DNA of 64,000 bases from Morinoia aosen (taxonomy: Eukaryota > Arthropoda > Malacostraca > Amphipoda > Talitridae): positions 13,954,058 through 14,018,057 of the forward strand of contig CM059576.1 of NCBI GenBank assembly GCA_030386875.1, read 5' to 3'. The position numbers and the translations under genes are program-made. Of the stretch, positions 52,319 through 63,872 are shown in pieces. The notes beneath the pieces were generated by a model. The model was not told the origin of the DNA. It ran no database searches and was given only the letters and a program-made list of their open reading frames with translations. Numbering within the stretch: position 1 is the stretch's first letter; each line of letters opens with the position of its first letter.

Positions 52319-53349
52319 TTAAGGAGAGCATGTCCATTTTGGCTTCTAAAATTAAAAAATTAATAAAAAATACTTCTGGAGCGAAATAAGCTTGGAGGTC
52401 TTCACAACATGCGTAGAACTTTCGAATGAATGTCCAGAGCCCAAAAAATTTAAAATTTGCACATACCCCCCTTCGCCCCACCCCCCTGAGGGCTGAGGGG
52501 GAAATTGCTAAAAGGCATCATGCCGCAGCCGATACTGTACGTAGAGACGATTAGTTTTTTTGTTCGATTCAAAATGAACTGGTCTACAATTGTTAGTTTC
52601 GCTTTTTTTCATTTTGCTTCATAAAAAAAATTAAATTTTTTTTTAAATTTTGAAAAAAAGTGTTCAATTTTAGTTATTCCTTTGAATGACTATAAAAAAT
52701 ATCCAATTATCTGATCAACAAACAACAACGCAGGTTTATAGTGCTCACCTTGATCTTTACAATGATGGAAAGATCTCCTTCATAGGTAAAAAACTGTTGG
52801 AGAAAAAAATTCGCACATCCAAGAAAAACTCTTGCGAGACAAAAGTGCTGAACTTTTTAATTTTTTTCTCCAACAGTTTTTTACTTATGAAGAAGATTTT
52901 TCCATCATTGTAAAGATCAAGGTGAGCACTATAAACCTGCGAAGTTGTTTGTTGATCAGCTAATTGGATATTTTTTTATAGTCATTCAAAGGAATAACTA
53001 AAATGGAACACTTTTTTTCAAAATGTGTAAAAAGCTTGTAAATTTTTTATGAAGCAAAATGAAAAAAAAACGATACTAACAATTGTAGACCAGTTCATTT
53101 TGAATCGAACAAAAAAAACTAATCGTCTCTACGTACAGTATCGGCCGCGGCATGATGCCTTTTAGCAATTTCCCCCTCAGGGGGGGGGGGCGGAAGGGGG
53201 GTATGTGCAAATTTTAAATTTTTTGGGCTCTGGACATTCATTCGAAAGTTCTAAGCATGTTGTGAAGGCCTCCAAGCTTATTTCGCTCTAGAAGTATTTT
53301 TTATTAATTTTTTAATTAGAGAAGCCAAAATGGACATGCTACCCTTAAC
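52319..53349. repeat. Near-perfect palindrome, arms about 490 bp
   Basis: Arm 1 52319-52811, arm 2 52859-53349, spacer about 47 bp. The inner 26 bp of each arm (GTAAAAAACTGTTGGAGAAA then AAAATT) match perfectly. The arms differ at few sites. Confidence 0.92.
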
Positions 53350-53397
53350 AGTGATCGATTTACTGGAAGAGTTATAAAAACTAATTGTTCAAAGAAA

Positions 53398-53941
53398 AGT
53401 TTTAAAAACAACACTGTTGATCGTCTTTATTTCTCAATGCCTACTGTTAAAAATGATTTCACAATGATGTATCCTACATACCACCAAGTCTTTAAAGCCT
53501 CTGAGAGGTTATTTACTTACTTATTTTATCATTTAAAGACACTTAAAATGCAGCTCACTAACGATCAAAGAATTTTCAAAGTATTGGAATATGAACCAAA
53601 GAAAAGCAGTGAATAAGTAAGAAGAAAATTCAATTTTTTCCTTAATTTTCTAGCAGTAGAAACACAGTCTTCATATATGGCAAGTTCCTTGCCAGGAATG
53701 TGTCATTAAATGCTTTTTAACTTTTTTTTATAGATTTCCATTGCTTCGTATTCAAATACGATGGAAATTCATTGATAGTTAGTGAGCTGCATTTTAAGTG
53801 TCTTCAAATGATGAAATAAGGAAGTAAATGACCTCTCAGAGGGTTTAAATACTTGGTGGGGCGTGGGATACATCATTGTGAAATTATTTTTAACAGAAGG
53901 TATTGAGAAATAAAGATCACCAGTGTTGTTTTTAAAACTTT
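53398..53941. repeat. Second inverted repeat with coding-like arms
   Basis: Arms 53398-53577 and 53765-53941 are about 85-90% alike by eye. Read inward, both encode a similar peptide: VKNDFTMMYPTYHQVFKASE in the left arm and VKNNFTMMYPTPHQVFKPSE in the right. The family is not recognised. It suggests the arm derives from a transposon coding exon. Confidence 0.7.
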
Positions 53942-54525
53942 GTTGTATATTAAAATATGCATCGTATAATGTGATACTGGTTTCATGAGTACGAGTTCCG
54001 GAGCGGAGGTTTGCGCGGCTTGCCGGATGCCATATGGCGTTCAGGTCAGATGTCTTTATGGGACCTCCGCCGGAAGCTGTGCCTTCGGGGCGCATCGCAT
54101 TGGTATGCACCGGAAGAGCATTGTTTAACTTCCGAGCGCTATAGCTTATAAGCAGTGTCGGTGTATGGATGATTCAGTACAAGAATAGGAACCTAGCTAA
54201 GAGTTTCCTTTACCTACTCCTGGAGTTAACGCTTCAGATACGGTAGTTACAGCTACCGATACTGTAGTTTGCAGCTACAATTACTTATGCTCATATCGTG
54301 ATGAAAAACCACGATATTACAAACTTTTCCCTTGAACAATTCATTTTTCTACCTCTCTGAGTAAATCGACCACTGTTAAATGGTTATAAACGATTACCAT
54401 TACTTGAATTTTCCGAAAAGGAAACAAAATTGACCACATTGTGAAAAAAAGGCAATTCAGGTATGTCAATATAAAGCGAAACTTAGTCAAATAAAAATTC
54501 GGGGATATTTTTGTGGGACACCCTG

Positions 54526-55784
54526 TTTAGGTATTCGTAGTAAAAGCACGTTCATAAATTTTTTCCAGGGCAAATATCTACATTAATTTTGAATGGAAAA
54601 AACTGACCGTCAGCAAGTCATTTTTTGTTTAATTTTGCAGTGATTTTTTGAAAAAATTAAAGTCCACTTAATAATATTACAGGGAATATCAATATTCAAA
54701 CTCGAAAAATCATGTGTCAAGATGAATTGTAACATTTTTATTAAAGCAAATCAAATTCTTACATAAAATGGCACCGCAAACTTCATCAATCAAAACCGAG
54801 AAATTGTACTAGCTGAATTGTTCATTCTTGGATTTTGTTCACATTTCTTAGAAACAAATTCAATTCCTTATATATGATGAAATGGCAGCGCTAACTGCAA
54901 TGTTCACATTTGAAACATCATGTTTTTATAAAAATGAACAATGAAGAATGAATTTACTCTTGAAATGCATGAAAATTTTCTAACAATTCACTTCCAATCC
55001 GTTCAAATTCATATATAATGGTTGTGAATACATGTTTTTGCATTTTAGGGTGTATATTTGTCCTTAATCGTACATTTCTATTGTATAATAACAAAATATT
55101 GATAAAATAAATTATACTAACAAACCTCATCCATAATGTGAAGACTGATAAACCCTCAAAATGAAGGTCAAGAAAATAAATTATGAAATAGGAAACAAAA
55201 TCTTACCAGGGAATAAGTGTACTGATGGATTTCTTAGGCGGTATTTAAAATTAAAATGCTTACGTAAATATATTTAATAGCATAAGTACCACAAAGCAAC
55301 AAAATGAATTACAAGAAAAAGAATTAAAAGATATCTTATTCTTTCAGCGCAAACGAGAAATGGCGCAATCAAAGTCATCATAACCGTCGAAAGGTTTACA
55401 TATGAATAAGAACTATAACTCTATAACTCTGTATAATAATCTTACACGATTTCCAGCGACTTATCACTTCTCATCACAACGGCGTGCTTATCAGAGAATT
55501 ATTGTATCAAAATCAGGTTATTTTTCATGGTTTCAGAACTAAAATGAGCTACAGTTCAACAGAAAGTAATGAAGAGAAATTAACCAGCCGTATCGTTTTA
55601 ACCTTTTAACCGGCAGCGCATGAGAACTATGCTCAGTTTTACTGTCTATAATATGATGAAAAGCTCGTCTTGTTAATTATTCCTATCTTTCACTTAGATT
55701 CACTAATACTGCGAATTGAATGATGTTCCTAGAAATATACAGGAGCACAATTTACACCTAATCAGATCCCGTCTTGAGCAGAAC
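54526..55784. other. AT-rich non-coding stretch
   Basis: No gene or clear repeat. Probably intergenic or intronic. Confidence 0.35.
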
Positions 55785-55790
55785 TAAAGC

Positions 55791-55898
55791 TGGGTTTACA
55801 CGGAGGGTGTCTTCCCCAGGGTGACGCCCCTACCCTACCCCTCTCACCCGCTCAAGCTTCCCCACTTGCGTTTAGACGGAGGGTGAGATGCCCAGGGT
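55791..55898 (+). repeat. Two-copy repeat resembling a DNA-transposon end
   Basis: GGGTTTACACGGAGGGTGTC then TTCCCCAGGGTG (55791) recurs as GCGTTTAGACGGAGGGTGAG then ATGCCCAGGGTG (55868). AAAGCTGGGTTTACACGG-type starts are common at ends of insect DNA elements. Confidence 0.55.
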
Positions 55899-55979
55899 GC
55901 CGAAATTGGTGCGTTCAGAAAATGTACAAGTTTCCCTTACAAAAATGAATTTTAATTTTTCTTGACTGAGAATTTTATT

Positions 55980-56393
55980 ATGGGCAACTTCATAAAAAGG
56001 GATCTATTGATTTCGAATGACAATAATTGCAAAATAAATGTAGGCAACCCCTCAAACTATGTCAATATAAATGAGATTTATTTTGGTGCTGCTGCAGAAA
56101 GCATTCTCCTGAGAAATGTCAACAAAATATGTACCAAAAAACTAGAAGAGTTTGGATTGAAAGATCTTAATAAACGTAATTCATTAATACCATATTCAAT
56201 GCATTTCTCCAATTTCGTGAAAGAAGAACAGCATGAAAATATCAATATGAAGTGGCGAGAACTGTTTGGTCAAGATGCTCCTTTCAAGACAAAAATTGTG
56301 TCTGAAAAATACTGCTACGCAGCTTTGTTACTCGCTGCTTCCCGAGTTCATGATGCAGCTTTTGTCAATACCGCAATATTTTGCAGCAGCTAG
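55980..56393 (+). CDS. Unidentified 137-aa ORF beside transposon-like repeats
   Basis: First ATG at 55980, stop at 56391-56393. The protein is Asn/Lys-rich at the N-terminus. Residues from about 78 (MHFSNFVKEEQHENINMKWR) onward have a balanced, helix-favouring composition, ending DAAFVNTAIFCSS. No signal peptide, membrane segment or motif that I recognise. Its position about 80 bp after a repeat resembling a transposon terminus suggests a transposase exon or accessory protein of that element, but this is inference. It could also be a chance frame in AT-rich DNA; the length and composition argue mildly against that. Confidence 0.4.
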   Translation: MGNFIKRDLLISNDNNCKINVGNPSNYVNINEIYFGAAAESILLRNVNKICTKKLEEFGLKDLNKRNSLIPYSMHFSNFVKEEQHENINMKWRELFGQDAPFKTKIVSEKYCYAALLLAASRVHDAAFVNTAIFCSS

Positions 56394-57357
56394 AAAAATT
56401 TTTCGACCCTAACTACATAATAGCAAAATACAGGATTTCGTTAAAAAGAGCGAGACTAAATGCTTGAATGAGATAAAAATCTACGTTAGAGAACACAGAC
56501 TGCAAAAATTGGAACCACCACGGTAGCTTAGTCAACAAATTAAATAAAAAACATTGGCAGATGAAGGAAGAAGAGGAGGAAAAAGTTTCATTCTAGCAGG
56601 AAAAGTAGGTAAAACCTTAAAATTTTCGTTTTATTGCTAGTTAAATAGATTTGGTGCGCTCTAACAATTTTTGGTACGTTTTCATGAAGGTTTTGTACGA
56701 TGATCAGAAAAAAATCGGCAACCCTGGAGATAAAAGTGACTGAGTGAGGACGTCGAAATGTAATTCAAGGTACGTGCAGAAAAGAAGATACTAATTTTAA
56801 CCTGTAAACTATTTCACAGAGGCCGGCATAAGATCAACGTATTCGTGAAGAATTCAAGAATTACTTCTTAAACGAAGGCCAAGTGCCTTAGCAGAAACGA
56901 ATGTATCAATTAGATTAATAAGAGATGGAGGCGAATCAATAAAACTTAGCGCGTATATAGCTTTTTATATGAACTTAATGCCCAAACTAAGGAATAATAA
57001 AATATAGCTTGCCCAGCAAATGTATATAGAGATAAAAATGAATGAAATATGCGCGATAGAGTCTGATTACAGGTTATAGAAATAAGAAACAAAAATTATA
57101 TCAGTCTAAGTCCTATGTGCACGAGCCATCTTGTGTTAATAATAGCATAATAGCGAACAATTTGTGCTACTATTGTTAGAGGTAATTACTTTTGAATTAG
57201 ATCGAAAATCATTTCAGTGATAGTACATGATAAAAAAATATATTTACAGCCGCAATAAATACAATCAGACTGACGCTATGCTCTCAAAAATCTATCAATG
57301 TGAGAACTTTAGCCTTCAGCCACTATTTCAGATCAGGGGAGACTTTTTGCATTAAGA
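56394..57357. other. AT-rich non-coding stretch
   Basis: No gene supported. Confidence 0.3.
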
Positions 57358-57399
57358 TTACGCATGAGAACATGACGACAGAGCAGCAAAGACATACAT

Positions 57400-57692
57400 C
57401 CTGCCTTCAAGACTGTCTAGAGCGCACTGTCGCTCTGGCGCTCTGAGGCAGTCAGGGTTCCACCACGGTAAACATAAGACAGGTAGGAGCACGGTAAACA
57501 TAAGACAGGTAGGAGCATTCAAGTAATTTCTAGAAAGAGCCCTGGGTGCGGTGACGTCACGGGCCCAGAACGAATAGCAGCCGAGAAAAATAGAAAAACG
57601 ACAATACGCCACCTGTCGACAATATTCGACAATATTGAGTCAGCTGTACGACATGTTAGACAACAACAATACCGGCCATTGAATCGAGCGTA
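57400..57692 (+). promoter_or_regulatory. CpG-rich promoter-like patch with a CRE palindrome
   Basis: Much richer in G+C and CpG than the flanks. Contains GTGACGTCAC (57551-57560), a full CRE palindrome, and a two-copy 26-bp tandem CACGGTAAACATAAGACAGG then TAGGAG (57464-57515). It is followed by an ATG in good context at 57693. Orientation is inferred only from that ATG. Confidence 0.35.
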
Positions 57693-57830
57693 ATGGCGAG
57701 TAGATTTTTATATAAAATCTCAGTAAATCTAGAACTTCGTATGAGGCAATTGCCTTATAATTATTCACTGGAGCTTGAACGTGGAAGGTGTGGAAGTGAA
57801 ATTTTTTTATTACCAGTTCGTTATCAGTGA
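57693..57830 (+). CDS. Possible short ORF or first coding exon, 45 aa
   Basis: The ATG (context CGTAATGGCG) follows the promoter-like patch. The frame reads MASRFLYKISVNLELRMRQL and continues to a TGA at 57828-57830. CTTGAAC|GTGGAAG inside could serve as a weak splice donor. No recognised domain. The N-terminus is basic and could be a leader peptide. It may be the first exon of a small gene upstream of, or within an intron of, the VPS13 gene; or chance. Confidence 0.25.
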   Translation: MASRFLYKISVNLELRMRQLPYNYSLELERGRCGSEIFLLPVRYQ

Positions 57831-58340
57831 ATTTATGGAAATTTGTAGGGGCGTTTCAAATCGTTTGTGGATTTATGGTAGTAAAATTTAGTTGAAGGTT
57901 TTTGTGAACACGTTGCTATGCTATAATGTAAGAAATAATCCCGGGCAGATTTTTATTAGATGTGCTCAATTAATAATGCTTTAAAACATTTCTTAGTAAA
58001 TTGTAATTTTCCATGCCAATTGAAAAGGGGGTTGAAGATGATATTTTAGACAGCTGGCATGCCAGTTTGCTTGAATTCAATGATGATAATTGTCTGTCTT
58101 TTTTTAAATGTGTCTTTTAAATTTCACTTTATTGAGTGACTAATCAATTATTTTAACCAAAATTGTTTAATAGTTGAATTATAATCATTGATCATAATCT
58201 AATACCTGGCAAAGATGAAAAGACTATGAAAAATTGGTCAATAATAATTCCACATATGCATTACAAGACTTGTTTATAACATTACTTCAAATTGTAGTTC
58301 CAAATGTAATGCTGAATTTGTAGATTTAGGTAGCCTATAT

Positions 58341-58874
58341 GTGTAGCGTTGGTCAGTAATCGATTTTCCACTTTTCGGTGTCTAATCATAGGTAATTAGA
58401 TCAAAATAAACAGGTTTTCTTCCATGCACTTTCCGTTGGAAATGAATATTTTACAAGTTATAGCGGTAAATTAGTTACCGCAACTCCAGTGTTTGAAGCG
58501 GAAAGAAATTCATTGATCCCGTGGTAGGGCATCACTGCAATGAAGTCTCGCTTCCAGCCCGATCGTCATCAAAGACGAAACCAAACCTACCGCTATACCT
58601 CATTAAATACTCATTTGACGAAAAAAGTGTATAGAAGAAAAATAGTTTATTTTGATGTTATTACCATGATTCAAGTAACAAGAATTCGAAAATCGATGAG
58701 TAGCTGTTTATTCGAATGCATTCGTCATCAAAGACGAAACTAAACTTACCGCCATAACTCGTTAAATACTCATTTCCGACGGAAAATGCATAGAAGAGCA
58801 ATTGTTTATTTAAATCTAATTACCTATTTCTAGGCACCAAAAAGTGCAAAATCGATTACTGACCAACGCTACAC
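58341..58874. mobile_element. Foldback/MITE-like element, about 530 bp
   Basis: Ends GTGTAGCGTTGGTCAGTAAT and ATTACTGACCAACGCTACAC-type complement, with arms of about 130 bp (58341-58470 and 58745-58874). The interior contains two copies of CGTCATCAAAGACGAAAC (near 58563 and 58725). It shares TATAGAAGAAAAATAGTTTA-like sequence with the foldback at 33.7-34.0 kb. Confidence 0.85.
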
Positions 58875-60894
58875 ATTCACAGTAGATTTGTACCAGTAAA
58901 AATACAATAATTAAATTCAATTTAAATAGAAAGCCATGTATCACACTACAAATTGCGGAATGTAGTCTATGAAATAATTTTGCAACAATTATACTGGATT
59001 AGGTTATACTAAACTTGAATGCAGATTTTAACAAAATTCAGAAGTGTTGATATGAAACTAATTATTCAAATAAATGACAATTATATGCAGATAGCATGTG
59101 CCAAAGATTTTCAATTTTAATTTTCAATATAAAGGTAACTTCACAACTACATTATGAGAAGAATAAGTGCCAAATTTTTAGTTAGTTGTATTGATCTTTA
59201 TTATCAATTGCTTGAGATTTATAGAAAGAATAAACTAGGTTGTGGGGATGTTTTGCTAATAAGAAATACAAAAATGTGTTAGCCTATAGCCTAAATGTAA
59301 ATGTTATTAATATCAAATCTACCCTGGCTTTTGACATATGAAGAAGATTGTGAATGCAAGTTTATGTTTGAATGCAATAATATAGCTGGCTTGTAGAGAT
59401 GTCTAATGGTATAAATTGTAATGTAGTTATGCTAAGACGCTTGAAGGCAAGATGCATATTGTGATTGATCTAAGTGGGACAATTAGTTACTTAAAATTAT
59501 CAATTGTGATTGTCTACATAGAGCTGATATACAAGAAAAAGGGGTTGAAAAGACCAATTGACTGTCTTATATGGACGATTGATACAAGAGAGAGTAGTGA
59601 AACAGAATATATGGGTGAAGTTCAGATTTACATTGACACCCAGATGTATGTTCTGAAATATAATTAGGGTAAGGGAAAATTGGAGAATATGAGTAGTTTA
59701 TTAAAAAACTCTCATGAGGAAATGACGAGTTTGAAAGAATTTAGTGATTGAGGCACTGGAAACCAATCATATGGGTCATGAAGTTACATTTCACTATTTA
59801 TGTGAATGAAAAATTTGTAAGACTAGTGCAAAGTTTTCAACTAATCTCATCCATCCTTGCTTTCAATTTAGAGTAGGGAAAAAAAATTTCACAGCTGAAA
59901 CAGAAATGCTTCAATCAAGAGGCAGGTTTTGATCAAATATTACATATTGTTATTGTAGTGTGTTTATTGTTATATATAAATTCATTTTATTCTTATACCA
60001 AGTTTTGGTATCAGTTGTATCAAAATTTTATTACTGCTCTAGGAGCAAATAATATTAGTCATGATTGATAATTCTACCACTTTCTGTACCTTTTCTCAGT
60101 TTTTCTCATTTTCCAACTGGAGTAGTATATGAAATTAATGTATGCTACTTGCCAGTCACTGCCTTGGGAATGTTTCACCTTCAATGAATGCTGCATAATG
60201 ATATCTACCTACTTCAGTTGGACATTAATTACACTGCCTGTTCAAAGAATGGTCAACTAAGTTAGCTAATTCACAAGGTGTCAAAAATATTCTTCTTCTC
60301 AGGCAGTCACAAAGTAAGCATGCTCAATTCCCCAAGCAGCTTGAAAGAGATCCTCTCCATCTCATGAATTGGGATACATAGGAGCTTGTCAGACTGTTTA
60401 TGATGTTACTATGACATCCTCACTACTGTAACTCCTGGAACTGTAACTAGAAGAACTTCAATCATTATAATAGACACTTCAACATGATTTTTCACCCCTC
60501 AAACAACTTTTGAAAGCATCTCTGTAACTTCCCAATCTGGAACTAATAGAAGTGTCAAGAACCCTGGGTCAACCAGATCTGAATTTTGAACAATGTTTAT
60601 TGGTAGAAAATATCAATGTATTTTATGACCCCTCTTGTTGAAGGAATTATTTTCTTGCCCCATCAAGGCAAAAAGGGCAGCAAAAAAGATTGAATGGAAG
60701 AAAGAAAGCTGTTAAAATGGAAAGAACACATGTTCTGTATAAACATTTCAACATTATATCACAAATATATTCAAAGCTGTGACCCTTTTTGACAATATTT
60801 ATTCTTTTAATTTATGATTGGCAATAATGGATACCGGCATTGCAAAGTGCAAAATGGAAGCTTTAGCAATTACCACAATTTTTGTCTACTGCAG
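58875..60894. other. Intronic or intergenic AT-rich DNA
   Basis: No exon or repeat that I can support. Confidence 0.35.
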
Positions 60895-61035
60895 AAACTC
60901 CAATCCAAGATGCTCATCTTCACCTTAAGATAAATGAAGACACCCGTGGAGTTTCTCATCTGTACCCTTTTGGCCTGCAATTGCATGACTCGCTGATCAT
61001 CAGCTCAGAGAAACACCTTGGACTTCTTTGGGGAG
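60895..61035 (+). CDS. Vps13: VPS13-family exon (tentative)
   Basis: Flanked by a strong acceptor (TTTTTGTCTACTGCAG|AA at 60894/60895) and a strong donor (GGGGAG|GTAAGA at 61035/61036). Only one frame is open; it reads TPIQDAHLHLKINEDTRGVS, HLYPFGLQLHDSLIISSEKH and ends LGLLWG. The context, strand and content suit the VPS13 repeat region just before the next exon, which begins DRVKSGVAG. The exon ends in phase 1, while the next begins in phase 0, so they do not join directly as read. Confidence 0.6.
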
Positions 61036-61719
61036 GTAAGATGATTGAACACTAGTCAGAATGGAAAAATAAATGGCACAATGATAGTTAACATGGTTCA
61101 GTTGATGGCTTGTGATTTATAATTCCAGGCGAATTATGTTCAGTTTACATGTGAGATGTTGCATTAATTATTTTTCAAATTCTAGACTCGCTTTGAGAGA
61201 ACTGTTTCATTATTTATGATGTGTTAATTTTTTGTTAATGAAAAGCTTTATGTAACATAGCTACTGTGTACTTGCTAGAGTGTTAGCTAGAAAGATGTAT
61301 GTACCTTTCCTTTCTTTCTATTTTTCCATGTCGCCTCCCTCTTATCCTCCTTAATGGTGAGCATCATGTCTTTCATTTTTCTGACGAGGGAGAGTGGGGC
61401 CAATAAAGGAAGGTGGGTGTGACTTGAAAGGGAAGTGAGACTTTCTTTTAGAAGGGAGCTTGTGACTTTTAAACACCTCGTATTTTAGGTTTGCATTCGT
61501 GCTTGTACGTAACTGTCGCCATGACATGCCTGTGCTACTCAAAAAATTCCTCGAATGTCGTTTCCACAGCAAGTCCATATTTTTTGTACTTGAATAAAAA
61601 GATATCATGAATGAAAAATTTTACATATTTATTTCTTTTGGTACTCTAATGCCCTGTTTTTGATCTGAGAAGAACCAACGCAAGGTGTTTAATATGACCA
61701 CGAGATGTGAACCGAGCAG

Positions 61720-61820
61720 GACCGCGTGAAGAGCGGTGTGGCGGGCTGCACGCTGTCCATCAACTACTTGTACTACAACCGCTTCCTGTCAGGCTGGGAG
61801 CATCTGGTGGAGCCCTGGAG
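61720..61820 (+). CDS. Vps13: VPS13-family exon
   Basis: Reads DRVKSGVAGCTLSINYLYYN then RFLSGWEHLVEPWR. The YYNRxLSGWEPxxEPW signature is conserved in VPS13 proteins, which carry lipids between membranes at organelle contact sites through a long hydrophobic groove. The acceptor GAGCAG|GAC lacks a good pyrimidine tract; the donor GGAG|GTGCGT is good. TGA in frame at 61708 bounds the exon on the left. It joins the next exon exactly: AG plus G makes Arg, giving EPWRCSVSW. Confidence 0.85.
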
Positions 61821-62262
61821 GTGCGTTGATGTGCCTGTTCTTTTTGTCTTGCTCTCTTGGTTGGCTAGACATGCATTTTCTGTTGTTTTTGTTGTTTTTA
61901 CTGATCTTCCTCCCCTCACTTGTTTAAACACAAAATACCAAATTTCATTTACACACGCCATAGCTATTAGGTGTGTAATTAGGTGAATCTCAAGTTAAAT
62001 CTCTGAATTTGAATAGCGTTGATTTAAACGATGACTGCTTGAGACTCCTAAACTAAATTTTATGCTAGAAAAAATTAATAAGTGAGAACCAGTAACAACT
62101 TGATTCAAAATTGATAAATTGACATTATCTAAAACTCAATTACTCAACTGGTTATGCAAAAAAGCCTGAAACCCAGTAATTAACTGAAATGACAATACCT
62201 GGGGCGCGGCAATTCGATTGACGAAATGCATTATCTGAGAAGGTATTTTATATGTCCTTCAG
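61821..62262 (+). other. Vps13: VPS13 intron
   Basis: Bounded by GT at 61821 and CCTTCAG at 62262. No other feature. Confidence 0.8.
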
Positions 62263-62453
62263 GTGCTCGGTGTCATGGCTCAAGGTCTTGGATGAAGCGA
62301 CGTGCATGTCGCCGCTGTCCGTGCAACTGAAGGCAGAAAAGAGCATGGAGCTCAACATCACGTCGTCGCTGCTGGACCTCTACAAGATGGTCAAGATCAG
62401 CTGGACCAAAGACTACTATTATACAACACAGACGGTGGAGCTGCCTAAGATAG
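62263..62453 (+). CDS. Vps13: VPS13-family exon
   Basis: After TATGTCCTTCAG the frame reads RCSVSWLKVLDEATCMSPL, then LKAEKSMELNITSSLLDLYK and MVKISWTKDYYYTTQTVELP, ending at ATAG|GTACGC. The N-in-NIT(S)xxLLDL stretch is the hallmark spot in VPS13 proteins where helical linkers follow the EPW segment. It is GC-rich compared with the intron. It ends in phase 1 (one base of the next codon). Confidence 0.85.
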
Positions 62454-63872
62454 GTACGCTGCGCTCGTTGTTTAGGGAGTATTACCCCGATTCTCTCTGT
62501 ACAGCTTGTCTTGTTTAGAGAGTTGCTCAGTATACATGGTTTATGCATACAAGACTACGTAATTATATCAGTTTGGAAGAATGAGTGTATCAATGATCCA
62601 CCTGCGTATATCATATCACAGTTCAGTTTGGATTTTCGAAGCCCGTTCTTTTTAGAACATTTGAAACACTGATGCAAATTCGACATTTATGAACTAACAT
62701 TCCTTATGTATTAGGTTGGTGTTAAACCTTCTTTATTTACCAGACTTAATTCATTTATATGCTGTCATGCAGTTTTAGAAGTGTCACTTTTTGTTTATAT
62801 TAGGTGTAATTTTGAAATTGTGTTATAGAATTTTGAAACTATCTATGTTAATATATTGGTAGTTCTATTTAATCACGTTGGTCAAATTCTAGCTACTTTC
62901 TAACGGACGCTAATTTCAGAGTACAGGAAACTGAATATGACAAGAATTAACAGATATGAAGCATTATAGTTCATAAATGTATTAATGAAGCATACTCGAG
63001 CTGTTTTTCTTTCATAAATACATTAGCAGAGATTTGCTGCAGATCATGTGAACCGAGTTGCTCATTACATTTTTTCTTACTTGGTGGCGTGCCAAATAAT
63101 AGAGGGAATCAGCTCAGCCAATCTGTATTATCATGGAGATATTCTTCCAGTATTTTATAACTACTGGTACACCCCCTTTTTTGAGAAGGGGGACGGTTGT
63201 TTGCTGCTGGCGCTGCGAGAAGGTCGAGGTGTAGGATTTTTTAGTGCACGTGACCCGTCAAAAATAAGGGGAATCGGTAATTTCCGAAATAATATTTCAG
63301 ATGTGGATTAAAAACAAATATATCCAACCCCGCAGTACTTGCGATTAAATACTTCTTAATCTAGTGCACTGGTGAAACTTCTATCAAATATAGTAATTAA
63401 GCATCCTAAATAGCGTGACAGAGCGACAAATCAACTGAACTTCAACATGGCTTCGCCTTGATTTCCCATGCTTTTCTATGGCTTTTCTATATTTTGCAAA
63501 GTCTCAACTGCTTATATTCTAACCTACCAATAGACGTGATATTCATTCCGACTCTGAATCTGCTGGGTTAAGGCACCGCAAATTGTAGAGTTGATTAAGC
63601 TTGTATAACAGATATACTCATCTCACACTTTCGGTTGGTGGGTGTCACACACGGACTGATGGAAGGACAGACGCACGCGGCTTCATTTAAAAATAGATTC
63701 TTACCGATCATCCCTGCTTTATATTTTGGCATTGTTTGTAGGCTGATAAATTTTTCAGCCTAACCTATTTCGTTGCCGTGCTATAGATGGGCACCATTGT
63801 CACCATAATCATCACACAATTAATGGCGTTAGCATCAAAAGCAATGGAAATTATAGAAATTTTTTTTTTCAG
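62454..63872 (+). other. Vps13: VPS13 intron, possibly containing an unrecognised small exon
   Basis: The flanking exons do not join in phase. A good acceptor lies at 62920 (CTAATTTCAG|AGTACAGG) but I found no matching donor and no recognisable coding. Confidence 0.55.

Larger units (their letters stand above)
52170..54525. mobile_element. Foldback DNA element with terminal inverted repeats
   Basis: Ends CCGGGTGTCCCACGAAAATG then TCCCC (52170-52194) and GGGGATATTTTTGTGGGACA then CCC (54501-54523) are inverted. The inside has a palindrome of about 1 kb (52319-53349), a second inverted repeat (53398-53577 with 53765-53941), and outer arm pieces near 52276-52322 and 54360-54420. Confidence 0.85.

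Noticed and set aside
63048-63311. 87-codon frame in the last VPS13 intron
   Set aside because: No VPS13 similarity and no splice sites that would place it in the transcript; AT-rich chance frame.
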